From: Polaribacter sejongensis
GTDB taxonomy: Bacteria; Bacteroidota; Bacteroidia; Flavobacteriales; Flavobacteriaceae
Assembly: GCA_949545755.1 (NCBI GenBank)
Contig: CATITK010000085.1
Span: forward strand, 1-35,948
Direction of reading: 5' to 3'
Length of the DNA: 35,948 bases
A program made the position numbers and the translations under genes. Positions within the stretch are counted from its first letter, which is position 1, and every line of letters begins with the position of its first letter. Below, piece after piece: positions 24,359 through 33,051 of the stretch. The notes below the pieces were generated by a model. That model saw only the letters and a program-made list of their open reading frames with translations. It was not told the origin of the DNA and did not search any database.

Positions 24359-24940
24359 ATGAACGAATTTATCCTTTTCTTTAAAATAGGTCTTAACCAT
24401 GTGTTAGACTTTTCAGCATATGATCATATTTTATTTTTAGTTGTTTTGACTGTTGTTTTCAGTTTTAACCAATGGAAAAAAGTACTTTGGTTAGTTACTT
24501 TTTTTACAATTGGCCATGCGCTTACTTTAGCTTTATCTACCTATGGTATTTTAAAAGTAAAAATGAATTTGATTGAGTTTTTAATACCACTCACCATTCT
24601 TATCACAGGAACTGTAAATGTTTTCACCGCTAAGAGTGCCTCCACAGGAAAAGAAAATACCAACTTTATTTTTGCGGTCTTTTTTGGCTTAATTCACGGG
24701 TTTGGTTTTTCTAATTACTTTAAATTAATGGTTGGCAAAGGAGACGATACCTTTTTTCCTTTATTAGAATTTGCTTTAGGAATAGAAGCTGCACAAATTA
24801 TTATTGTTTTAGGGATTTTAATAATTGCAACAATTCTTCAACATTTCTTTAGAACTACCAAAAGAGATTGGATCTTAGTTTGTTCGTCTATTGTAATTGG
24901 TTTTGCTTTGCAAATGATGCTAGCGCGCGTATTTTGGTAA
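24359..24940 (+). CDS. HupE/UreJ-like integral membrane protein
   Basis: 193 aa, almost entirely membrane helices (about six). His-bearing motifs typical of HupE/UreJ_2 proteins are GLNHVLDFSAYDHILFL (12-28), FTIGHALTLALS (48-59) and FGLIHGFGFSNYF (106-118). Members of the family are linked to nickel or cobalt entry and to hydrogenase or urease genes, but this flavobacterial subgroup often stands alone. It is divergent from nirB and has its own promoter box. No nickel-enzyme gene is in the window, so the substrate is open; a metal ion is the family-based guess. Confidence 0.75.
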   Translation: MNEFILFFKIGLNHVLDFSAYDHILFLVVLTVVFSFNQWKKVLWLVTFFTIGHALTLALSTYGILKVKMNLIEFLIPLTILITGTVNVFTAKSASTGKENTNFIFAVFFGLIHGFGFSNYFKLMVGKGDDTFFPLLEFALGIEAAQIIIVLGILIIATILQHFFRTTKRDWILVCSSIVIGFALQMMLARVFW

Positions 24941-25056
24941 AACGAAATTTAGAAGGAACATCAATAGAAAACCAAAAATGAAACAGCCCTTTTTTATTCA
25001 AAATTTTGTTTGTTAATTAATGACTTATTTCTGCAAATATTTTTACTTTCGTTCTA

Positions 25057-25485
25057 ATGACTGAAAAAAAACAATTAAAATACGATAAGGCCTATTTAAA
25101 AATGGCTCTTGAATGGGGTAAACTCTCCCATTGTAAGCGAAAACAAGTCGGTGCTTTGATTGTAAAAAACAGGATGATCATTTCGGATGGGTTTAACGGA
25201 ACGCCTACTGGTTTTGATAACTGCTGTGAAGATGAAGAAGGTGTAACAAAATGGGAAGTATTACATGCAGAAGCCAATGCAATATTAAAAGTTGCATCCT
25301 CTACTCAATCTGCAAAAGGAGCTACGCTATACATTACTTTATCTCCTTGCACACAATGCAGTAAATTAATTCATCAAGCAGGAATAAAGCGTGTTGTTTT
25401 TGCAAACTCATATAAAGACAAATCTGGAATCGATTTTTTAGAAAAAGCAGGCGTAGAAATCATGCATTTACCTTATGAAAAATAA
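25057..25485 (+). CDS. Deoxycytidylate (dCMP) deaminase
   Basis: 142 aa. Zinc motif H70-A-E72 and C98-T-Q-C101 (LSPCTQCSKLIHQAG), plus FNGTPTGFDNCCED (46-59) with two more cysteines, as in dCMP deaminases of the ComEB type. It converts dCMP to dUMP, feeding thymidylate synthesis. A weak TACTTTCG box precedes the start. The 3' end overlaps the protease gene by 11 bp, so the two are probably co-transcribed. Confidence 0.9.
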   Translation: MTEKKQLKYDKAYLKMALEWGKLSHCKRKQVGALIVKNRMIISDGFNGTPTGFDNCCEDEEGVTKWEVLHAEANAILKVASSTQSAKGATLYITLSPCTQCSKLIHQAGIKRVVFANSYKDKSGIDFLEKAGVEIMHLPYEK

Positions 25486-27046
25486 CAATAACTTTCCGAT
25501 ATACTTCTCTTTTGCTATTGTATTTGGTATCATCATTGGTACTTCCCTAAATGGAAATCCAACCGATATATTCTCTTTAACTAAAAAATCTTCACAAGAA
25601 AAGAAGATAAAAAGACTCATCAATTTTATTGAAAAAGAGTATGTAGACAATATAAATACTGACGAACTTTTAGACGGAGCAATAACACAAATGCTAGGTA
25701 AATTAGACCCACATTCTGTATATATTCCTAAAGAAAAACTACAAGAAGATAGAGAAAGGTTGCAGGGTAATTTTGTAGGAATTGGCGTTCAGTTTAGAAT
25801 GATAAACGACTCAATTACTGTTATTCAACCCATCAAAGGGGGACCAAGTATTCTTGCAGGCATAAGAGCTGGAGACAGAATTTTAATGGCAGATAAGGAT
25901 ACTTTATTTGGTAAAAACATCTTAAGCAACAAAGTGCCCAATTATTTAAAAGGAAAGCCTGGAACGAGGGTTGCACTTCAAATTTACAGAAAAAGTACTG
26001 ATTCTCTTTTTAATCTTGCTATAACGCGTGGAAAAGTCAACATTAAAAGTGTTGATCTCGCCTATATGCTCAACGATCGTCTTGGGTATATAAAACTAAA
26101 TCGATTTGCAGAAAATGCTTTCACAGAATTTAAGTCTTCTTTAAACAACTTGTTGGCTGCTGGAATGACCAATTTGGTCTTAGATCTCCGAGGAAACGGG
26201 GGTGGTTTTATTCACATTGCAGAGCGTATTATTGACGAATTTTTAGAAGAAGACACCTTGATTGTGTTTACCACAAACAACAAAAATGAAACAGAAGAAT
26301 ACTTTGCAACGGCTCAAGGCGATTTCGAAAAAGGAGGTTTGTATGTTTTAATTGATGAAAATTCCGCATCTGCTTCCGAAATTGTTGCAGGGGCTTTACA
26401 AGACAATGACAAAGGAACTATTATTGGTCGCCGGTCTTTTGGAAAAGGGCTTGTACAAGAAGACATGGATTTGGGAGATGGTTCTTTCGTTCGTTTAACA
26501 ATTTCTCGTTACTACACACCAACAGGGCGTTCCATTCAAAAAAAATATGCTAAAAACGGCAATAAAAATTACTACAGAGAATCTCAAGAAAGAATTTCTA
26601 GCGGAGAACTATTAAACAAAGACAGTATAAAAGTGGTAGATTCCTTAAAATTTATTACTCCAAAAGGGAAAGTCGTTTATGGTGGAGGTGGAATTATTCC
26701 AGATATTTTTGTACCCATAGACACCACTTCTTATTTCTCTAATTCCTACTTTAATTTTATAAATGATTTTGCCTTTAAATATGTAGACAGCAATCGAAAG
26801 TCATTAGAAAAATGGACAATAGATGGTTTTATTAAAGACTTTGACAAAAGCGAAACTGTTTTAAATCAATATTTATCTACTCTTAAAAACAGCACAGCAC
26901 CTTCTTTTAAAATTAAACAAGGTTTAAAGAAATACTTAAAAGCCGCTATTGCAAATACTCTTTTTGGCGATGTCGGTTTTTACCGAATCATCCATCAAAA
27001 TGATAAAATGCTACAAAAAGTAATCGAAATAGAAAATTCAAACTAG
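25475..27046 (+). CDS. C-terminal processing peptidase, S41 family (CtpA-like)
   Basis: 523 aa. The N-terminal membrane anchor (about 8-24) places the enzyme in the periplasm. The PDZ domain covers about 95-175 (GIGVQFRM, VIQPIKGGPSILAGIRAGDR). The peptidase core has LVLDLRGNGGG (234-244), S299 in ENSASASEIVAG and K324 in RRSFGKGLVQ, the Ser-Lys dyad of the family. A C-terminal tail of about 150 residues follows, as in other Bacteroidota members. It overlaps the dCMP deaminase gene. The family trims or degrades proteins from their C-termini. Confidence 0.92.
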   Translation: MKNNNNFPIYFSFAIVFGIIIGTSLNGNPTDIFSLTKKSSQEKKIKRLINFIEKEYVDNINTDELLDGAITQMLGKLDPHSVYIPKEKLQEDRERLQGNFVGIGVQFRMINDSITVIQPIKGGPSILAGIRAGDRILMADKDTLFGKNILSNKVPNYLKGKPGTRVALQIYRKSTDSLFNLAITRGKVNIKSVDLAYMLNDRLGYIKLNRFAENAFTEFKSSLNNLLAAGMTNLVLDLRGNGGGFIHIAERIIDEFLEEDTLIVFTTNNKNETEEYFATAQGDFEKGGLYVLIDENSASASEIVAGALQDNDKGTIIGRRSFGKGLVQEDMDLGDGSFVRLTISRYYTPTGRSIQKKYAKNGNKNYYRESQERISSGELLNKDSIKVVDSLKFITPKGKVVYGGGGIIPDIFVPIDTTSYFSNSYFNFINDFAFKYVDSNRKSLEKWTIDGFIKDFDKSETVLNQYLSTLKNSTAPSFKIKQGLKKYLKAAIANTLFGDVGFYRIIHQNDKMLQKVIEIENSN

Positions 27047-27093
27047 ACAATCGTCATTCCAATAAACAGGAAACACCAATTGTTATCAATCCT

Positions 27094-27234
27094 TTAATTT
27101 TTAAAAATCTTATTGGTTTTACATACCTGCACAAATCCTCCTATTTTAAAGTTTTTTTGCTGTCTCTTACCAATTATAATTTCATCAATAATCGTCACAC
27201 ACAACAGAATCAATAAAACCAATTCATGTATCAT
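27094..27234 (-). CDS. Possible small membrane peptide, 46 aa
   Basis: An ATG at 27234 opens MIHELVLLILLCVTIIDEII, a hydrophobic helix, followed by a basic tail (GKRQQKNF) and a TAA at 27094-27096. No family is recognised and no promoter is evident. It fills the otherwise empty gap between the protease gene and the SUF operon. It may be a chance reading frame or a gene remnant. Confidence 0.2.
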   Translation of the reverse strand: MIHELVLLILLCVTIIDEIIIGKRQQKNFKIGGFVQVCKTNKIFKN

Positions 27235-27276
27235 ATTTGTTAATGAAAGTTTCACTGTTTTCTGCGACTTATATTG

Positions 27277-27284
27277 TATATTTG
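27277..27284 (+). promoter_or_regulatory. SUF operon promoter, -7 box TATATTTG
   Basis: A perfect TAnnTTTG 31 bp before the sufA ATG. No exact TTTG is found at the -33 position (a T-run ending in CTG lies near 27257-27264). Confidence 0.65.
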
Positions 27285-27293
27285 CATACTATT

Positions 27294-27306
27294 TAGATTT
27301 AATCTA
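27294..27306. promoter_or_regulatory. Palindrome at the start of the SUF transcript, candidate operator
   Basis: TAGATT-T-AATCTA, 6-bp arms around one base, starting 10 bp after the -7 box. It would cover the expected transcription start, a position that suits a repressor. Confidence 0.4.
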
Positions 27307-27315
27307 TATAAAATT

Positions 27316-27645
27316 ATGATAAAAGTTTCAGACACAGCAAAGAAAAAAGTCGAACAATTAATGACCGATGACGGTTTTGATGTAACGAAAGACTTTGTAA
27401 GAGTTGGTGTAAAAAGTGGTGGTTGTTCGGGTTTGTCCTATGACTTAACCTTTGATAATAAAAAAGAAGAAAACGATAAAGTTTTTGAAGAAAATGATGT
27501 AAAAATTATTGTAGACAAAAAAAGTTTTTTATATCTCGTAGGAACTACTTTAGAATTCTCAGGAGGATTAAACGGAAAAGGATTTGTATTTAACAATCCA
27601 AACGCAAACAGAACTTGTGGATGTGGAGAGTCCTTTAGTTTGTAA
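27316..27645 (+). CDS. sufA: A-type iron-sulfur carrier/scaffold (HesB/IscA/SufA)
   Basis: 109 aa from the ATG at 27316 (MIKVSDTAKKKVEQL). An upstream ATG in frame would start inside the promoter region and is rejected. The three conserved cysteines are C37 in KSGGCSGLSY and C101-G-C103 at the C-terminus (RTCGCGESF). It carries Fe-S clusters from the SufBCD scaffold to targets. First gene of the SUF group; naming as sufA rather than iscA or erpA rests on position. Confidence 0.88.
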   Translation: MIKVSDTAKKKVEQLMTDDGFDVTKDFVRVGVKSGGCSGLSYDLTFDNKKEENDKVFEENDVKIIVDKKSFLYLVGTTLEFSGGLNGKGFVFNNPNANRTCGCGESFSL

Positions 27646-27751
27646 AAAACTACAAGAATTTAGTAATTGAGAGTAAAAATATCTCTAAACAATTATTGAG
27701 ATTCATTAACTATTTAAGAAAGAGTCAGATTTATTAAATCTTTTAATAACT

Positions 27752-29197
27752 ATGAAATATACAGAAGACGATTTAGAAAAAGAATTAGAAACCCAAGAAT
27801 ATAAATACGGTTTTTATACAGATATTGAAAGTGAAACCTTTGCAAAAGGGTTGAATGAAGAAGTAGTAATTGCAATTTCTAAAAAGAAAAATGAGCCCCA
27901 ATGGATGACAGATTGGCGTTTAGAAGCCTTTAGAGTTTGGAAAAAAATGGAGGAACCAGAATGGGCAAATGTTCGTTATGAAAAACCAAAATTTCAGGAC
28001 ATTGCGTATTACTCTGCACCGAAAGAAAAACCAAAATTAAATTCTTTAGATGAAGTAGATCCAGAATTACTAGACACTTTTAAGCGTTTAGGAATTTCTC
28101 TGGATGAACAAAAAAAGTTAGCCAATGTTGCCGTAGATATTGTAATGGACTCTGTTTCTGTAGCAACTACTTTTAAGAAAACATTAGGCGAAAAAGGGAT
28201 CATTTTTATGCCAATTTCTGAAGCAATTCAAGAACATCCCGCATTGGTTAAGAAATATTTAGGAACTGTTGTTCCCACAACAGACAATTTTTATGCAGCA
28301 TTAAATTCAGCAGTATTTTCTGATGGCTCTTTTTGTTACATTCCAAAAGGCGTTCGTTGTCCTATGGAATTATCTACCTATTTTAGGATTAATGAAGGAG
28401 GAACAGGGCAGTTTGAAAGAACGTTGGTTGTTGCAGACAAGGGAAGTTTCGTTTCCTACCTAGAGGGTTGTACGGCGCCAAGTAGAGATGAAAATCAATT
28501 ACACGCTGCCGTAGTAGAATTAATCGCAATGGATGATGCAGAGATTAAATATTCTACCGTACAAAATTGGTATCCAGGAAATAAAGAAGGAAAAGGTGGT
28601 GTTTATAATTTTGTAACCAAAAGAGGTATTTGCGAAAACAATGCAAAAATTTCATGGACACAAGTAGAAACAGGTTCTGCTGTAACTTGGAAATATCCTT
28701 CTTGTATTTTAAAAGGGAACAATTCTGTGGGTGAGTTTTACTCAATTGCAGTGACTAACAATCATCAGCAAGCAGATACAGGGACAAAAATGATTCACTT
28801 GGGTAAAAACACCAAGTCAACTATTATTTCTAAAGGAATCTCTGCAGGACATTCTCAAAATTCTTATAGAGGATTAGTTCAAATAAATTCTAGAGCAGAA
28901 AATGCTCGTAATTTTTCTCAATGTGATTCTCTATTAATGGGAAATGCATGTGGTGCACACACGTTTCCTTATATTGAAGTAAAAAATAAGTCAGCGCAAA
29001 TTGAACATGAAGCAACGACAAGTAAAATTGGTGAAGAACAATTATTTTACTGTAATCAACGTGGAATTGATACTGAAAAAGCAATTGCATTAATTGTAAA
29101 CGGATTTAGTAAAGAAGTGTTGAATAAATTGCCAATGGAGTTTGCCGTCGAAGCGCAGAAATTGTTGGAAATTAGTTTAGAGGGTTCCGTAGGTTAA
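27752..29197 (+). CDS. sufB: Fe-S cluster assembly scaffold SufB
   Basis: 481 aa, soluble. It shows the SufB N-terminal region and the beta-helix core with its typical runs: [55 protein letters not shown] and the C-terminal [20 protein letters not shown]. It receives sulfur and builds the cluster in the SufBC2D complex. It starts 106 bp after sufA and is followed by sufC with a 126-bp gap. Confidence 0.96.
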   Translation: MKYTEDDLEKELETQEYKYGFYTDIESETFAKGLNEEVVIAISKKKNEPQWMTDWRLEAFRVWKKMEEPEWANVRYEKPKFQDIAYYSAPKEKPKLNSLDEVDPELLDTFKRLGISLDEQKKLANVAVDIVMDSVSVATTFKKTLGEKGIIFMPISEAIQEHPALVKKYLGTVVPTTDNFYAALNSAVFSDGSFCYIPKGVRCPMELSTYFRINEGGTGQFERTLVVADKGSFVSYLEGCTAPSRDENQLHAAVVELIAMDDAEIKYSTVQNWYPGNKEGKGGVYNFVTKRGICENNAKISWTQVETGSAVTWKYPSCILKGNNSVGEFYSIAVTNNHQQADTGTKMIHLGKNTKSTIISKGISAGHSQNSYRGLVQINSRAENARNFSQCDSLLMGNACGAHTFPYIEVKNKSAQIEHEATTSKIGEEQLFYCNQRGIDTEKAIALIVNGFSKEVLNKLPMEFAVEAQKLLEISLEGSVG

Positions 29198-29323
29198 ACT
29201 TTTGAAGGTTTATTTGTTTGTGCGCTGAGTCGTTTCAACTTCAAACCAAATAGATAGACAAAAAATATCAATTATTAAATAATGCTTATAGCCAAAAAGC
29301 TAAAAGCCAATAGCATAAATAGA

Positions 29324-30073
29324 ATGTTAAAAATAGAAAATTTACAAGCAAGTATCGATAATAAATCAATTTTAAATGGATTGAATTTAGAAGTGAAAGC
29401 AGGAGAAGTACATGCAATTATGGGACCAAATGGTGCTGGAAAAAGTACCTTAGCGAATATTATTGCAGGAAAAGAAGAGTATGAAGTTACAAACGGAACC
29501 ATTGAATTACATGGGGAAGACATTAGCGAATTAGCACCCGAAGAAAGAGCTCATAATGGGGTCTTTTTATCGTTTCAATATCCTGTAGAAATTCCTGGAG
29601 TTTCTGTTACAAATTTTATTAAAACCGCTATCAACGAAACTCGAAAAGCAAAAGGTCTAGAAGATATGCCTGCAAAAGACATGTTAAAAATGATTCGTGA
29701 GAAATCTGAATTATTAGAAATAGACCGCAAGTTTTTGTCTCGTTCTTTAAACGAAGGTTTTTCGGGAGGCGAAAAGAAACGTAATGAAATATTTCAAATG
29801 GCAATGTTGGAACCAAAGTTAGCCATCTTAGATGAAACAGATTCTGGTTTAGATATTGACGCTTTGCGTATTGTTGCAAACGGAGTAAATAAATTAAAAT
29901 CTAAAGACAATGCGGTCATTGTAATTACGCATTACCAACGTTTATTAGATTATATTGTCCCTGATTTTGTTCATGTTTTATATGATGGTAAAATCGTGAA
30001 ATCTGGCGATGCTTCTTTAGCTTTAGAGTTAGAGGCAAAAGGATATGATTGGATAAAACAAGAATTGGTATAG
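29324..30073 (+). CDS. sufC: Fe-S cluster assembly ATPase SufC
   Basis: 249 aa from the ATG at 29324 (MLKIENLQASIDNKSIL), the usual SufC start and length. An in-frame ATG at 29282 adds 14 residues encoded by a simple repeat of GCCAAAAAGC/GCTAAAAGCC type and is unlikely. Walker A GPNGAGKST (34-42), signature FSGGEKKRNEI, Walker B LAILDETDSGLD and H-loop VITHYQR, with the SufC-specific acidic residues after Walker B. It powers conformational change of the SufB-SufD scaffold. Confidence 0.95.
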   Translation: MLKIENLQASIDNKSILNGLNLEVKAGEVHAIMGPNGAGKSTLANIIAGKEEYEVTNGTIELHGEDISELAPEERAHNGVFLSFQYPVEIPGVSVTNFIKTAINETRKAKGLEDMPAKDMLKMIREKSELLEIDRKFLSRSLNEGFSGGEKKRNEIFQMAMLEPKLAILDETDSGLDIDALRIVANGVNKLKSKDNAVIVITHYQRLLDYIVPDFVHVLYDGKIVKSGDASLALELEAKGYDWIKQELV

Positions 30074-30139
30074 TAAACAGAGTTCCTAAAGTTTATAAGG
30101 TTAAGTCATTAACTTTTCAACTTTCAAACTAGAAAAACA

Positions 30140-31453
30140 ATGGAATTAAAAGAAAAAATAGTATCCTCTTATGTTGCTTTTGAAAACAAAGTAGACATGA
30201 ATTCTGACATACACGAAATAAGATCAAAAGCACTTCAAAATTTTGAAGATTTAGGTTTCCCTACTAAAAAATTAGAAGCATGGAAATACACTTCTTTAAA
30301 CGCTGTTTTAAAGGAAGATTACAGCTTATTTCCAGAAAAAGAAAACACGATTGAATTAGCAGATGTAAAAAAGTATTTTATCGATGATATCGATGCATAT
30401 AAACTTGTTTTTATTGATGGAAAATACAGCTCTTTCTTATCAGAAACTACCCATGATACTTTTGATGTTTGCTTAATGTCTTCTGCACTGGCGAAACCAA
30501 AATACAAAGCTGTTATTGAAAACTACTTCAATAAAATAGCAAAACAAGACAATTTAACTTCTCTGAACACGGCTTTTGCAAATGAAGGTGCTTACATCTA
30601 CATTCCTAAAAATGTTGAAGTAGAAAAACCAATTCAGATCCTCAATTTTACGACTGGCTCTGAAGCGGCAATCTTATTACAGCCTAGAAATTTAATTGTA
30701 GTTGAACAGAATGCACACGTTCAAATCATAGAGCGTCATCAAAGTTTAACTTCCCATCCTGCTTTAACAAATGCTGTTACGGAAATTTTTGCAGCAAAAG
30801 ACGCAACTGTCGACCTTTATAAAATTCAAAACGATGCTACAAATGCTTCTTTGGTAGACAATACTTATATCGAGCAGAAATCGAATAGTGTTGTTTCTGT
30901 ACATACTTTTTCTTTTGGTGGAAACATTACTAGAAATAACCTAAACTTTTATCAAAGAGGAGAACACATTGATTCTATTTTAAAAGGAATAACAATTATT
31001 GAAGGAAAACAACACGTAGATCACCATACTTTAGTGCATCATATTGAACCTAATTGTGAAAGTCATCAAGATTATAAAGGAATTTATGATGAGCGCGCTA
31101 CAGCCGTATTTAATGGTAAAGTTGTTGTAGATAAGGAAGCTCAAAAAACAAATGCATATCAGCAAAATAATAATATTTTAATAAGTGATAAAGCAACGAT
31201 CAATGCCAAACCACAACTCGAAATATTTGCTGATGATGTAAAATGTTCTCATGGTTGTACGATTGGACAATTAGATGATGCTGCATTATTTTATATGCAA
31301 CAACGTGGAATTCCTAAGAAAGAAGGGAAAGCATTATTAATGTATGCCTTTGCAAACACAGTTTTAGAAAGTGTAAAAATACCAGAAGTAAAACAACGAA
31401 TTACCAAGTTAATCGCTGAAAAATTAGGCGTTGATATTGGTTTTGATTTATAG
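30140..31453 (+). CDS. sufD: Fe-S cluster assembly protein SufD
   Basis: 437 aa, SufB/SufD beta-helix family. The N-terminal helical part contains LGFPTKKLEAWKYTSL (38-53), typical of SufD. The core has IYIPKNVEVEKPIQI and LVHHIEPNCESHQDYKG. The C-terminal QLEIFADDVKCSHGCTIGQL segment carries the conserved KCSHG with the His and Cys used at the SufB-SufD interface. Last gene of the sufA-D run; a double hairpin terminator follows at once. Confidence 0.95.
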   Translation: MELKEKIVSSYVAFENKVDMNSDIHEIRSKALQNFEDLGFPTKKLEAWKYTSLNAVLKEDYSLFPEKENTIELADVKKYFIDDIDAYKLVFIDGKYSSFLSETTHDTFDVCLMSSALAKPKYKAVIENYFNKIAKQDNLTSLNTAFANEGAYIYIPKNVEVEKPIQILNFTTGSEAAILLQPRNLIVVEQNAHVQIIERHQSLTSHPALTNAVTEIFAAKDATVDLYKIQNDATNASLVDNTYIEQKSNSVVSVHTFSFGGNITRNNLNFYQRGEHIDSILKGITIIEGKQHVDHHTLVHHIEPNCESHQDYKGIYDERATAVFNGKVVVDKEAQKTNAYQQNNNILISDKATINAKPQLEIFADDVKCSHGCTIGQLDDAALFYMQQRGIPKKEGKALLMYAFANTVLESVKIPEVKQRITKLIAEKLGVDIGFDL

Positions 31454-31507
31454 GCAACAAGTTGCTTTTTATATAAAATTTAACCACGCTATTTGCGTGG
31501 TTTTTTT
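31454..31507 (+). terminator. Tandem terminators after sufD
   Basis: Hairpin 1 is GCAAC-AA-GTTGC (31454-31465), followed by TTTTT. Hairpin 2 is AACCACGC (31482-31489), loop TATTT, GCGTGGTT (31495-31502), followed by a T-run. The first begins inside the sufD stop codon region. Confidence 0.85.
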
Positions 31508-31525
31508 GTGAATTAAAAAAATCGA

Positions 31526-32845
31526 CTATTTTACACTTTCTAAAACCCCTTTCAAAAACTCGTTTTCGTCAAAATTAGACAAACCAAAACGTACTATTAC
31601 CATTTCTTGACTAGGCAAAACGTAGACTCTTTGACCTTGATAACCGTCAGCAAAATACATGTTTTTTGGAACATCTTTGAATAGGTTTTTTGTATTTAGC
31701 CAAAATTGTGCACCATAAGTTCCGTTAGACGTTGGTGTTGGTGTGGTTATATAATTTACCCAATCTTTGGCAAAGAGTTGTATGCCATTCCAATTTCCAT
31801 TATGAAGATATAACAACCCAAATTTCCCCCAATCTCTAGCTGTTGCCCAAGAATAAGAGGACGCTACATAATTCCCACTTAAATCAGCTTCTAAAACCAT
31901 GGAATGCATTCCTATCTTATCAATAAAATCTGCATACCAAAAATCTAAATACGCTTGGTGTGTTTTAAACTGGCCTCTTAAAATTCCTGATAATAAATTG
32001 GTTGTTCCAGAAGAATAATTCCAGGTTTCATTTGGAGCACCAACGAAAGGTTTATTTTCTTGCATCTTTGTCATATCGCGCTCTAAAAATAACATTTTAG
32101 TCGCGTCAGAAATTTCATCATAATTTTCATCCCATGCTAAACCAGAGTTCATTTGTAATAAATTATGAATGGTGATCTCTTTTCGCGCATCCTTTTGCCA
32201 AGAGGCAATTGGTGCCTTGTCTTGCACATTAATTTTCCCTTGGTATTGCAGCACTCCAAAGACAGTACTCAAAATACTCTTGGTCATCGACCATCCTAAA
32301 ATTTTAGATTTATTATGAAATCCTTCCGCATACTTTTCTGAAATAATTTGATCTTTATAAAGAACAATTACTGCTCTTGTTTTATTCTTTTTTTCGAATA
32401 CTGAATCCATTACAATATTCAATTTTTGATAGTTTATCGTTGAAAACAGGGTGTCCTTTTGCATTCCATTTCCGTATGGATAAGGAGCTGTGTTGCTCAT
32501 AGCAACTCTTTTAGGGACTAAGTATTTTGCTGTTTCATCTTTTTCATTCAATGTTAAAACACTCCCTAAACCTTCTCTAAATACTGCCTTTCTTGTCAAA
32601 AGTCCAAAAACAGAAGAGGTTGCTCTCTTCTTTTCTAAATCAATCGCGTTTGAAGCCAAATTTACGGGTGAAAAATTATTGTCAGTACGATCTGTAAAGG
32701 CTAAAGTTCTCTCTGCAATAAAAACAGCCGAAGCGGTGTTTTTTGCAGAATAACCTGCTAAAATGTTCAATTTTGAATAATTGTAAACTACTAAAATTGT
32801 GATTACAACAGCGAATAAAAGTAAAATTCTCTTAAAAATTTTCAT
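31526..32845 (-). CDS. Serine hydrolase, class C beta-lactamase/penicillin-binding-like
   Basis: 439 aa with an N-terminal membrane anchor or signal (about 4-21). The catalytic S186-M-T-K189 (SxxK) lies in LGWSMTKSILSTVFG. Supporting motifs are LLQMNSGLAWDENYD, NYSSGTTNLLSGILRG (the Tyr of the YxN-type motif) and WGKFGLLYLHNGNWNG near the end. The family includes esterases, D-aminopeptidases and peptidases acting in the envelope; the substrate cannot be told. It is on the opposite strand between sufD and sufS. Confidence 0.85.
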   Translation of the reverse strand: MKIFKRILLLFAVVITILVVYNYSKLNILAGYSAKNTASAVFIAERTLAFTDRTDNNFSPVNLASNAIDLEKKRATSSVFGLLTRKAVFREGLGSVLTLNEKDETAKYLVPKRVAMSNTAPYPYGNGMQKDTLFSTINYQKLNIVMDSVFEKKNKTRAVIVLYKDQIISEKYAEGFHNKSKILGWSMTKSILSTVFGVLQYQGKINVQDKAPIASWQKDARKEITIHNLLQMNSGLAWDENYDEISDATKMLFLERDMTKMQENKPFVGAPNETWNYSSGTTNLLSGILRGQFKTHQAYLDFWYADFIDKIGMHSMVLEADLSGNYVASSYSWATARDWGKFGLLYLHNGNWNGIQLFAKDWVNYITTPTPTSNGTYGAQFWLNTKNLFKDVPKNMYFADGYQGQRVYVLPSQEMVIVRFGLSNFDENEFLKGVLESVK

Positions 32846-32887
32846 TAAAAATATAGTTTATACTGCGTTATGTTTTAACTGGCTCAG

Positions 32888-32914
32888 TAAGCCCTTCTTA
32901 AAACATTGCTCAGC
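32888..32914 (-). repeat. Dispersed intergenic repeat, copy 2
   Basis: The reverse complement matches 11810-11836 at 23 of 27 positions, including the exact block TTTTAAGAAGGGCTTA. It lies 43 bp upstream of the serine hydrolase start, in the gap before sufS. Confidence 0.55.
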
Positions 32915-33022
32915 GTGATACATTAAAATTTATAGGTCTGCATTAAGTTATTAAATTGGTATTATTTATGTAAAAATAAGAAAATCATATTGTCTTTTCC
33001 ATCAGTTTAAAGCTTCATCGTT

Positions 33023-33030
33023 TATCTTTG
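33023..33030 (+). promoter_or_regulatory. sufS promoter, -7 box TATCTTTG
   Basis: A perfect TAnnTTTG 21 bp before the sufS ATG. This suggests sufS is transcribed on its own, since the sufD terminators and an opposing gene separate it from sufABCD. No good -33 element is seen. Confidence 0.6.
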
Positions 33031-33051
33031 TCCTATTAAATTAACATTCCT

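Noticed and set aside
29282-29323. ATG start extending sufC by 14 residues
   Set aside because: The added residues come from a simple GCCAAAAAGC-type repeat and are not part of SufC.
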